A stretch of DNA of 64,000 nucleotides, from NCBI RefSeq assembly GCF_001429395.1, contig NZ_LMJT01000001.1:65335-129334 (forward strand). The letters are read 5' to 3'. How positions within the stretch are numbered: position 1 is the first letter of the stretch; every line of letters starts with the position of its first letter. The stretch is from Allobosea sp. Root381 (GTDB lineage: Bacteria > Pseudomonadota > Alphaproteobacteria > Rhizobiales > Beijerinckiaceae). The notes beneath the pieces were generated by a model. The model did no database searches. It was not told the origin of the DNA and was given only the letters and a program-made list of their open reading frames with translations. Positions 45,112 through 52,399 of the stretch are shown here, piece after piece. Made by a program: the position numbers and the translations under genes.

Positions 45112-46719
45112 TTGCCGCAACCTTCCCGTCGCCTGATCCTGGCTCTCTTGTCGAGCGCGTGCGCGCTGGCTTCGCCCTCTGTACGGGCTCAGCCGAAGCC
45201 GGGAGCCAGTGCGGGGTTCAGCTACGACGACGTTATCCAGCAGGCGACGGCATTGGCCAAGCAGCCCTTCGATGAGGAAAGCGCAAAGATTCCGGCCGAG
45301 TTATCCAAGCTGACATATGACAGCTATCGCGAGATCCGGTTCCGACGCGACAAGGCTCTCTGGCGCGATGGAGAGTCGGATTTCCGGCTGCTGCCATTCC
45401 ATCTGGGCTTCCTTCACAACCGGCCGGTCCAGATCCACAACATCAATCACGGCAACGCGATCCCGATCCCGTTCACGACCAGCCTGTTCGAATACGGGAA
45501 GGTCCCCGTGCCCAAGGGCCTCTCGCCGTCGCTTGGTTTCGCGGGCTTTGCAGTCACGACAACCCTCAATGACCCGAAGGTGCAGGACGAGGTCATCTCG
45601 TTTCTGGGGGCGAGCTATTTCCGGATCATTGGAAGAGGACATCGCTACGGCCTGTCGGCACGCTCGCTGGCATTGGACGTCGGAGGCGAGCAGCCGGAGG
45701 AGTTTCCGTTCATGCGGGCGCTCTGGGTAGAGGAACCATCTCGGGACACCTCTCAGCTCATCATCTATGCGCTGCTCGATTCCCCGTCCGTCGCGGGGGC
45801 CTATCGGTTCGTCGTCAACCCGGGACAGGAAACCTATGTGGATGTCACGGCAACGATCATCCCGCGCAAGGAGATCCCTCGTCTCGGCATCGCACCGCTG
45901 ACCTCGATGTTCCAGGCCGGTGAAGGTGACCTCAGCCAGCGAACCGATTTCCGGCCTGAAATTCACGACTCCGATGGGCTGATGATGCAGTCCGGCAATG
46001 GCGAATGGATCTGGCGTCCCATTCGCAACCCGAAGGCCCTGCGCATCTCGAGCTTCGGCGACAAGAACCCGCGCGGCTTCGGCCTGATGCAGCGAGACCG
46101 CGACTTCGGGAGCTACCAGGATCTCGAGGCCCGATACGACGCTCGCCCGGGCTATTGGGTAGAGCCTCAGGGCGAGTGGGGAGAAGGTCGGGTCGACCTC
46201 ATCGAAATTCCAACCGACAACGAAGCGTTCGACAACGTCGTGGCCTGCTGGACGCCCAACAAGCCTTTGGCCGCGGGTGAAGCTACGGAGATTGGGTATC
46301 GCATCTCGTCCATATCGACGACCTGGCATCTGCATCCCTATGCGCAAGTCCAGAACTCCTTCAACGGCTCCGACATCGAAGATGGGATCGTCGACGGGCA
46401 CGGCACGAAGCGTTTCATCGTGGACTTCGCGGGCGGCGATCTGGCCTATTACCAGAACGATCCGGAGCGCCTTGAGCTCGTAGTGACGACGACCGGCGGC
46501 TCTATCACGACCAGGATTCTGACGTTTAACGCGAAGACGAAGGGCGTCAGGGCGATCGTCGACGCGACGCTTCCCGATGGCCAATCGGCCGAACTCAGAA
46601 TGTTCATCAGGGCGCGGACGCGAACATTGAGCGAGACGTGGACCGCCACCTGGTCGGTTCCGCAGGGCCCATCGCCATCGACCCCTCCGAGGAACGAACC
46701 CTCCCCCAAGCGACCCTGA
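45112..46719 (+). CDS. opgG: Periplasmic glucan biosynthesis protein OpgG/MdoG
   Basis: Periplasmic protein needed for osmoregulated beta-glucan backbone synthesis and release; 535 aa. Start TTG at 45112, supported by GGAG 8-11 nt upstream. The signal (SRRLILALLSSACALASPSVRAQ) is followed by the MdoG core: FSYDDVIQQATALAKQPF, YDSYREIRFRRDKALW, FLGASYFRIIGRGHRYGLSARSLALD, and WVEPQGEWGEGRVDLIEIP. OpgG normally works with the glucosyltransferase OpgH, usually the next gene; here the next gene faces the other way and no opgH is in the window. Confidence 0.92.
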   Translation: MPQPSRRLILALLSSACALASPSVRAQPKPGASAGFSYDDVIQQATALAKQPFDEESAKIPAELSKLTYDSYREIRFRRDKALWRDGESDFRLLPFHLGFLHNRPVQIHNINHGNAIPIPFTTSLFEYGKVPVPKGLSPSLGFAGFAVTTTLNDPKVQDEVISFLGASYFRIIGRGHRYGLSARSLALDVGGEQPEEFPFMRALWVEEPSRDTSQLIIYALLDSPSVAGAYRFVVNPGQETYVDVTATIIPRKEIPRLGIAPLTSMFQAGEGDLSQRTDFRPEIHDSDGLMMQSGNGEWIWRPIRNPKALRISSFGDKNPRGFGLMQRDRDFGSYQDLEARYDARPGYWVEPQGEWGEGRVDLIEIPTDNEAFDNVVACWTPNKPLAAGEATEIGYRISSISTTWHLHPYAQVQNSFNGSDIEDGIVDGHGTKRFIVDFAGGDLAYYQNDPERLELVVTTTGGSITTRILTFNAKTKGVRAIVDATLPDGQSAELRMFIRARTRTLSETWTATWSVPQGPSPSTPPRNEPSPKRP

Positions 46720-46720
46720 T

Positions 46721-47077
46721 CTATCCGGGATCACGTATCATTGCGGTTGCCCGCGCTGCGCCGAGGGCTTCCGCTAACCCGCACGCCGCATCCTCCAGGG
46801 CGTGGTGACCTGCAACGGCCTGCACCATCGCCAGCGTGTTCTTCATGCGCTGCAGGATCGCCTTGTTAAGGACGTCCTGCTGCTCCGTGGCCTTGTCGCG
46901 CTCACGGAGCGCCCTACGCAGTTCCAACTGGCGCTCGACCTGACGGGCAAGGATGCGGAGCGTCTTGTCCTGGACGGCAGTCAGCGGCCGCGCCTTGAAG
47001 TCGAGTACGCAGACCGTGCCGATTGGATGGCCGTCCGCCGGGCCTGATATGCCATTGGACCGAATGGTGACGGCGGG
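46721..47077 (-). pseudogene. Remnant of a GAF-HWE/HisKA_2 sensor kinase
   Basis: About 118 codons immediately after, and in the same frame as, the LOV kinase stop codon. They begin inside a GAF domain (GISGPADGHPIGTVCVLDFKARPL), pass through a coiled coil, and end in a kinase dimerisation helix (NKAILQRMKNTLAMVQAVAG) that has lost its acceptor His (QRMKN instead of HRVKN), then stop. No start codon with ribosome binding site, N-terminus or ATPase domain remains. It looks like an internal piece of a deleted kinase gene. Confidence 0.75.
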
Positions 47078-48607
47078 TCAGTCGACGAATGAGCCGATGT
47101 TGCGCCGGAAGATTTCTTCATCGTCCGGCGTGCCGCTGATCTTGTCCTGATCGGGCAGCGGCGCGAGGATGGTGAACACGAGGCCGGACGGCAGGTACTG
47201 AATCCTTCCGCGACCGTTCAGTTCGGCCGCCAGGACCTTCTCGATCAGGCGCGTGCCAAATCCACTGCGCGACGGCCGGCCGGTCACGGCGGGGCCACCG
47301 ACCTCCTGCCAACGGAACTCGATCATCTGATCGGCGCCGTGCCTCGAGGCCAGCCAATCAATCGTCACATGTCCCGACGGCGTTGACAGGGCGCCGTACT
47401 TCACCGCGTTCGTGCAGAGTTCATGCAGGGCCAGCACCATGGCCATGGCTGCACGAGGCCCGAGACTGACCCGCGGGCCACCAACCTGGAAGCGCTTGGA
47501 ACCGGGCGCGTCGAACGATTCGAGGGCGATGGCCACGCTTTCCGCGATCGTCGCGCTCTGCCATTGCTCGCGCGTCAGCAGGTCGTGCGCTGAAGCAAGC
47601 GATTGCATCCGCGCGGTCAGCACCTCAGTCGCCTGCTTCAGCGACGTCGCGTTGCGCATCGTCTGCGTTGCGATGGACTGGATCGTCGCCATCGAGTTCT
47701 TGACGCGATGCTTCAGCTCCGCGGTCAGAAGCAAGCGCTGTTCCTCGTTTCGGCGGTTCTCAGTCATGTCGAGCGTGACGCCCGACATGCTGATCGGCCT
47801 GTCGTCGGCGCCGTAATGCGGACAACCTCGCGCCATGATCCAGCGGCTCTCGCCGGACGGCGTGACGATCCGGTATTCATGTTCGTAGTCGGTGTGGCCC
47901 TCGACCGCCTCTTTCACCGAAATCTGCACCCCTTCGCGCTCGGTCGGAACGATCGACGCGACGAGATCTTCATAGGTGAACGGCTCGCCCGGGCTCCTGC
48001 CGAAGTTTTGCTTGCAGATGTCCGAGCAAGCCAGGCGCATGTCGACGAGATCGAGCGTCCATGACCCGAGCCTCGCCGCTCGCATCGTGAAACGGAGCTG
48101 CTCCTCCGACTGGCGGAGCTCCCGGGTCCGGCGCTCGACCTCCTTCTCCAGCTTGTCGTGCTCCTTTTGAAGGCGGACCAATCGGTCGCGCTCGAGGGTG
48201 ACGTCGAACTGAGAGGCGAAGAAGTAGGAGAGGTGTCCGTTTTCATCGTAGACGGGCGAAATCAGCACGCGATTGTGGAACGGCGTGCCGTCCTTCCTGT
48301 GATTGATGAGTTCCATCTCGATCTGCGCTCGCCGGGCGATCGAGTCCCTAAGCCTATTCACGTCGGCCGGGTCCGTCTTGGGACCCTGGAGAAAGCGGCA
48401 GTTGTGTCCGACAACTTCCTCGCGTGAGTAGCCCGTCAGCCGCAGGAACGCGTCGTTCGCGAAGACGATCGGATTGTCGGGAAGGTTGGGGTCCGTAATC
48501 AGCATAGGCATCCGGGTTGCGCGAACCGCGGCTGCGAACGGATCGGTAGACTTCTGGACCTTGATGATCTCAGCGTCGATACGGTCGTGCTCGGTCTCGA
48601 CGCTCAT
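47078..48607 (-). CDS. LOV-PAS HWE-family histidine kinase (blue-light sensor candidate)
   Basis: 509 aa, no transmembrane helix. The N-terminal LOV domain (about 25-140) has the flavin-cysteinyl motif GHNCRFLQ with Cys70, and the strand with Gln133 (YFFASQFDVT). A coiled coil (145-172) and a PAS_3 domain (175-285; RIVTPSGESRWIMARG) follow. The kinase core has LTAELKHRVKNSMATIQSIA (acceptor His300), an N box ALHELCTNAVKYGAL, and a W-x-E motif (FRWQEVGG), which places it in the HWE group. Related LOV-HWE kinases include Brucella LOV-HK and tie light to the general stress response. AGGA lies just upstream of the ATG. Confidence 0.92.
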   Translation of the reverse strand: MSVETEHDRIDAEIIKVQKSTDPFAAAVRATRMPMLITDPNLPDNPIVFANDAFLRLTGYSREEVVGHNCRFLQGPKTDPADVNRLRDSIARRAQIEMELINHRKDGTPFHNRVLISPVYDENGHLSYFFASQFDVTLERDRLVRLQKEHDKLEKEVERRTRELRQSEEQLRFTMRAARLGSWTLDLVDMRLACSDICKQNFGRSPGEPFTYEDLVASIVPTEREGVQISVKEAVEGHTDYEHEYRIVTPSGESRWIMARGCPHYGADDRPISMSGVTLDMTENRRNEEQRLLLTAELKHRVKNSMATIQSIATQTMRNATSLKQATEVLTARMQSLASAHDLLTREQWQSATIAESVAIALESFDAPGSKRFQVGGPRVSLGPRAAMAMVLALHELCTNAVKYGALSTPSGHVTIDWLASRHGADQMIEFRWQEVGGPAVTGRPSRSGFGTRLIEKVLAAELNGRGRIQYLPSGLVFTILAPLPDQDKISGTPDDEEIFRRNIGSFVD

Positions 48608-48911
48608 GCAATCCTAAAATCCTAAAATGCTCCTCGGCCTAAAGTAATGGCGGGACATATCGTTTGGTTCCTTTATTCGCGTGAAGCGAGGTCGATGGCA
48701 GGCCATGATCTAAGGGAAGGAAATCTGCCGGCCGCTCGCGGTCGTTCATGACGGCAAGCTCTACCGCCTCTTGCAGCCGAACACCCCGTTCGACTCGGAC
48801 ATTCTCCTTCGCAGGTGAATCTGCCGGCCCTGAGCGAGTTCCCAAAATGCGGGAACGATGATGTCGCGAGCAGGTTAGCAATTCAGGATCGAACGACGCG
48901 AGGGCCACCCG
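48608..48911. other. Divergent control region between LOV kinase and stress protein
   Basis: 304 bp. Contains the stress-protein promoter (48852-48876) and, at 48838-48856, GTTCCC-N7-GGGAAC, two -35-like boxes facing away from each other. A weaker minus-strand candidate for the kinase is GGAAC (48671-48667), 17 nt, CATT (48649-48646). ATCCTAAA is repeated directly before the kinase start. A start-less open stretch at 48714-48818 (ends PNTPFDSDILLRR) may be a gene tail fragment. Confidence 0.5.
48852..48876 (+). promoter_or_regulatory. EcfG-type promoter of the glycine-rich stress protein
   Basis: GGAAC (48852-48856), 16 nt, GGTT (48873-48876): one base from the EcfG consensus (GGAAC-N16/17-CGTT), 35 bp before the start codon of the downstream gene. 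That gene encodes a protein class known from stress regulons, which supports the call. Confidence 0.6.
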
Positions 48912-49430
48912 ATGACCGATTCACCGCAGCTCACAACCATTACGCGCTCGTATGGATCTTTCGAAGACGCACGCAACGTCATGGCGCGCTTGGCCGAGGC
49001 TGGGATTTCGTCCGACAGGATTGGGCTGCTCGGGCAGCAAGCCGTCGGAGATGAAAATGCCGCTGTCGGCGCGGCGGCGGGCGCGGCAACCGGCGCAGCC
49101 ACTGGCCTCGTTCTCGGGATCGGCGCACTGTTGGTGCCAGGTATAGGCCCGATTTTCGCCGCTGGGTGGTTCCTCTCTGGCGCTGCTGCGGGTGCCTTGG
49201 CTGGCGGGGTACTCGGCGCTCTGATTGACGCGGATGTACCAAAGCAAGAGGCGGAGAGTTTTGCCGCCGACCACGAACTCGGCCGGTCCGTTCTTTCAGT
49301 TCGCGCGCAAGGTCCGGAGATCGATCGGGTGATCGCCATTATGGATGCAGGGATGCCAGTCCGAGCGCCCCTCACGACCGACGAACCGTCGCAGCCGGCT
49401 GCCGAGAACCTGTCGAAGGCCGTCTCTTGA
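48912..49430 (+). CDS. General stress protein 17M-like, glycine-zipper membrane protein
   Basis: 172 aa. An N-terminal ferredoxin-like YflT domain (SYGSFEDARNVMARLAEAGISSDRIGLLG, residues 13-41) precedes two glycine-zipper hydrophobic stretches (AAAGAATGAATGLVLGIGALLVPG and AAGWFLSGAAAGALAGGVLGALI, about 54-112). The C-terminus SVRAQGPEIDRVIAIMDAG completes the domain. Homologues are induced by general stress or low temperature and probably sit at the membrane. It has its own EcfG-like promoter. Confidence 0.8.
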   Translation: MTDSPQLTTITRSYGSFEDARNVMARLAEAGISSDRIGLLGQQAVGDENAAVGAAAGAATGAATGLVLGIGALLVPGIGPIFAAGWFLSGAAAGALAGGVLGALIDADVPKQEAESFAADHELGRSVLSVRAQGPEIDRVIAIMDAGMPVRAPLTTDEPSQPAAENLSKAVS

Positions 49431-49521
49431 GCCGCCGAGCCAGCATCACGGGGCGACAAGGCGCCGCGGGAAGAAACAACTGCCGCTCATCTCCGTTCAG
49501 GTACAAACGGAGGGCCTCGAA

Positions 49522-49668
49522 ATGGTAGTGGCGGCAACGGTTTTTGTAACGGGCCTGACGGGAGTGACCACGGGGTTCCTGCCCGCGACAGGGATGGTAG
49601 CGGAGATCGTCTGGCTTACGATCGCATCTTCGGGCGCGGTCACCGTCGCCGGGCTTGAGCGCGAGTAG
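49522..49668 (+). CDS. Small hydrophobic protein
   Basis: 48 aa, nearly all hydrophobic and glycine-rich: VVAATVFVTGLTGVTTGFLP, then AEIVWLTIASSGAVTVAGLE. It is preceded by a GGAGG ribosome binding site 8 nt upstream (49509-49513), which decides the ATG at 49522. Probably a one- or two-span membrane peptide cotranscribed with the stress protein 91 bp upstream. Not recognised. Confidence 0.45.
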   Translation: MVVAATVFVTGLTGVTTGFLPATGMVAEIVWLTIASSGAVTVAGLERE

Positions 49669-50034
49669 CGGGCTGTGGAGCAACTGCACGGCAGACCAGT
49701 CGCGCAGGGAGCATAAATCAACCCAATCTGAAACACTAATGGGCTGCCACATCGTTCGCGGGCGGAGCAGTTAGCTGGTCACCAAATCAAGAATTTAAAT
49801 TCCATTCCGCTCACTGAATAGCGCGCACCCCTTATTTAGGTCATATCTTGAGCGATCGGCCGGGAATACGTAGCTCCAAAAACACTAAGCGCAGACGGCC
49901 CGAACGAGATGACCGACATATCTGAATCTGGGACACAAAATTCTTAGGAAACCAGGAACAATCCTGATGATGCTGACGTTGTTCTGTGATGTCTCGAGAC
50001 AGCCATCGAATACGTTGGTAGAGCTGAGCGAGGG
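49669..50034. other. Intergenic region before ctaG
   Basis: 366 bp, AT-rich for this genome, with no credible gene on either strand. It contains the exact EcfG-type promoter motif at 49955-49980. No terminator was found after the small hydrophobic gene. Confidence 0.55.
49955..49980 (+). promoter_or_regulatory. EcfG-type promoter of the second oxidase cluster
   Basis: GGAAC (49955-49959), 17 nt, CGTT (49977-49980), an exact consensus match, 54-66 bp upstream of the two candidate ctaG starts. It would place the CtaG-CopD and possibly the cox genes under the general stress sigma factor. Confidence 0.65.
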
Positions 50035-50760
50035 TTGAGGCGACACATGGAGGCGGTTCCATATTGTGGGCGAGCGCCCGTCCCCTCCGAAATCTGGACG
50101 AGCTGGAACACGGATCCGCTGTTGATCGCAGCACTCGCCTGCGCTTGTGCGACGGCAGTGCTTATGCCGCGCTCCGTTCGCCGGACATATTGGATCGCCG
50201 GTTGTTCCGTCGTGGCGATCGTATTCGTTTCTCCGCTCTGCGCCCTCGGATCGGCGCTTTTCGCCGCTCGTTCTTTCCATCATCTGCTGCTGGCCGCCGT
50301 GGCTGCTCCGCTGCTAGCCGCGGCCTTTCCGGCAAGAGGCCGTGCCTACGGGCTTGCGGCTTTGCTGACTTCTTCGGGCGTGCTCTGGTTGTGGCACTGG
50401 CCGGCCCTCTACACGCTCGCGTACGAAAATCATGCTGCATACTGGGCTCTGCAGATCGGTCTCCTGGCAAGCTTCGTCTGGTTCTGGCGAGCGGTTCTGT
50501 CGGCTGTCGCCTCCCCGCTCTCCGCAATCATGCTCATTGGTGCGGGCGCGGGGCAAATGGGTCTCCTCGCCGCGCTGCTGACCTTCGCCCCACGCCCGCT
50601 CTATGAGGTTCACGGCCTTGCATCGCTGTCCTGGGGGCTGGATCCGCTCAGTGACCAGCAGTTGGGTGGGCTGCTGATGTGGGTGCCCGCCTTCTTCGTC
50701 TACGGCCTCTTCGCCATCCTCGCGGCGCGCCGGGGTTTCGCCAGAGCGTCCCTGACGTGA
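50035..50760 (+). CDS. Cytochrome c oxidase assembly protein, caa3-type CtaG
   Basis: Up to 241 aa with seven predicted helices. Conserved histidines appear in HHLLLAAVAAPLLAAAFP near 82-99 and in WLWHWPALYTLAYENHAAYW near 116-135, features of the caa3_CtaG (COX assembly) family thought to handle copper. The TTG at 50035 or the ATG at 50047 may be the start; neither has a strong ribosome binding site. It overlaps the CopD-like gene by 4 bp (GTGA) and heads the second oxidase cluster. Confidence 0.85.
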   Translation: MRRHMEAVPYCGRAPVPSEIWTSWNTDPLLIAALACACATAVLMPRSVRRTYWIAGCSVVAIVFVSPLCALGSALFAARSFHHLLLAAVAAPLLAAAFPARGRAYGLAALLTSSGVLWLWHWPALYTLAYENHAAYWALQIGLLASFVWFWRAVLSAVASPLSAIMLIGAGAGQMGLLAALLTFAPRPLYEVHGLASLSWGLDPLSDQQLGGLLMWVPAFFVYGLFAILAARRGFARASLT

Positions 50761-51251
50761 TCGTCGGCCTGAAATTCATTCATATCGCCGGCCTGGCGAC
50801 GTGGTGCGCGGGCTTGCTGATCCTGCCGCTCCTGCTCGCGCGCGCCGACAACCCGGTGCGCGCCGGCGAGGCGTCGCGGATGCGCATCTTCGCGCATTAC
50901 GCCTATAATTTCGGTGTCAGCCCGGCTGCCGTCGTGACGACCGTCGCGGGCGGCGCCCTGCTCTTCGCTCGATGGGTGTTCGAGCCCTGGATGTTCGCCA
51001 AGCTCGGCCTGATCGGCATGATGGTGGTGCTGCATACCTATATCGGCCACTGCGTCGCCCGCCTCGGAGAGGAGGGCTATGTCCGCCCGCTGGTGCCGCC
51101 CGCCGTGCTGGTCGCAGCCGGCCTGTCGACCATGGCCGCGATCCTGTTCGTCGTCCTCGCCAAACCCGCGCTCGGGCCCGAGATCATGCCCGACTGGCTC
51201 CGCGTGCCGGTCGGCGGTCAGCTCGCGCTACCGCCCGTGCCCAGCCGATAA
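50757..51251 (+). CDS. CopD/HemJ-like four-helix membrane protein
   Basis: 164 aa, four helices. LKFIHIAGLATWCAGLLILPLLLA near 5-28 resembles HemJ (protoporphyrinogen oxidase) and CopD, with a His in helix 1; another His pair occurs in VLHTYIGHCVARL near 90-102. It might bind heme or copper and help supply the oxidase. GTG start at 50757 overlaps the ctaG stop. Its last 34 bp overlap the 3' end of the convergent DUF2231 gene. Confidence 0.75.
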   Translation: MIVGLKFIHIAGLATWCAGLLILPLLLARADNPVRAGEASRMRIFAHYAYNFGVSPAAVVTTVAGGALLFARWVFEPWMFAKLGLIGMMVVLHTYIGHCVARLGEEGYVRPLVPPAVLVAAGLSTMAAILFVVLAKPALGPEIMPDWLRVPVGGQLALPPVPSR

Positions 51252-51736
51252 TCGAAGACGAGCTTCCCGCCATGCCAGCCCGTCAGCGCCGTGAAACCGA
51301 CACAGAGGCCCGAAAGCAGAATGCCGAACGGCAGGACAGCGTCCTCGTAGCCCGACAGGCGCAGCCCGAAATTGGCGCCGAGCATGCTCAGCAGCGCGAC
51401 CGCGATCACGAAATGCGTCCAGCTCGCGGGGCGCGAGCGGATTCCGGGAACCAGCAGCAGTTCCACCGTGCCTGTCAGCCCGGCGAGCAGGCCCATCAGG
51501 AAGCCGGTGCCGATCGCCCACAGGCCGACGCGCGCCCAGAAGCCATCGCCCGTCCACCAATAGAGCAGGTCGGCGCCGAGCGTGCAGACCGTCAGCGCGA
51601 TCGGGAACGCGACCAGCATGGCGTGAAGCGGATGGCCGGCGATCGCGATCCGCGTGTCGGTGTCGTCGAAGACCTTCGGCGCATGGAGCGGATCGAGGTT
51701 CGGGCCGGCGTCTTCGCCGGAGTCGGCACGGCTCAT
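51218..51736 (-). CDS. DUF2231 membrane protein
   Basis: 172 aa with four helices. IAGHPLHAMLVAFPIALTVCTLGADLLYWW near 34-63 is the DUF2231 signature, with paired His in the first helix; WTHFVIAVALLSMLG and LTGWHGGKLVFDYRLG follow. Members occur beside cox clusters and may bind heme. It is the only minus-strand gene in the cluster. Its 5' end overlaps the predicted coxB start by 54 bp, which suggests one of the two starts is mis-set. Confidence 0.82.
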   Translation of the reverse strand: MSRADSGEDAGPNLDPLHAPKVFDDTDTRIAIAGHPLHAMLVAFPIALTVCTLGADLLYWWTGDGFWARVGLWAIGTGFLMGLLAGLTGTVELLLVPGIRSRPASWTHFVIAVALLSMLGANFGLRLSGYEDAVLPFGILLSGLCVGFTALTGWHGGKLVFDYRLGTGGSAS

Positions 51737-52399
51737 CGGCTGCTGCCCATCGGGTTCTTCGCGGTGCTTGGCGGTTGCAGCGGTCCGCTTTCGGCCCTGG
51801 CTCCGGCAGGACCTGCTGCGGACAGCATCGTCACGCTGTTCCTCGTGCTGCTCGGGCTGTCGGCGCTGTCTTTCATCGTCATCTTCGGCATCTTCATCCT
51901 GGCCTGGCGCCGCGACCGGAGCCGCAAGGTCCGGCTGCGGCTGTTCCTGATCGGCGGCGGCCTCGTCTTCCCGCTCGTCCTGCTCACGATCGCCACCGTC
52001 TACGGGGTGGCGCTCGGGGAGCGCATCACCGGCGCCCGCACCTCCCCTTCCCTCACCGTCGAGGCGCGGGCGGAGCGCTGGCACTGGCAGTTTACCCGCC
52101 AGACGGGGCGAGGTTCCGTGACGCGGCCGAATGTCCTGCACATTCCCGCCGGCCGGACCGTCGAGGTGATCGTCACCAGCAGCGACGTGATCCACAGCTT
52201 CTGGGTGCCGCGCCTGGCCGGCAAGATCGATGCGATTCCCGGCATGCGCAACCGCATCCTGCTCCGGGCCGACATCCCGGGACGATACAACGGCGTCTGC
52301 GCCGAGTTCTGCGGCACCGGCCATACCGCCATGAACTTCTCCGTCGTCGCGCATGATGCCGATGGCTGGGCCGCCCACGACAAAGATGTTCTGCCATGA
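51683..52399 (+). CDS. coxB: Cytochrome c oxidase subunit II
   Basis: 238 aa. A lipoprotein-like signal ends LGGC (Cys32), then two helices (47-75 and 87-112) and a cupredoxin domain. The CuA site is complete: His171 (DVIHSFWVP), Cys206, Glu208 and Cys210 (CAEFC), His214 and Met217. Unlike CyoA it can therefore accept electrons from cytochrome c. The ATG at 51683 is the only ATG that leaves a full signal peptide but has a weak ribosome binding site. Overlaps the next gene by 4 bp. Confidence 0.88.
   Translation: MERIEVRAGVFAGVGTAHRLLPIGFFAVLGGCSGPLSALAPAGPAADSIVTLFLVLLGLSALSFIVIFGIFILAWRRDRSRKVRLRLFLIGGGLVFPLVLLTIATVYGVALGERITGARTSPSLTVEARAERWHWQFTRQTGRGSVTRPNVLHIPAGRTVEVIVTSSDVIHSFWVPRLAGKIDAIPGMRNRILLRADIPGRYNGVCAEFCGTGHTAMNFSVVAHDADGWAAHDKDVLP

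Noticed and set aside
48639-48908. 89-codon minus-strand ORF between LOV kinase and stress gene
   Set aside because: No ribosome binding site, no recognisable protein; overlaps the mapped promoter motifs.
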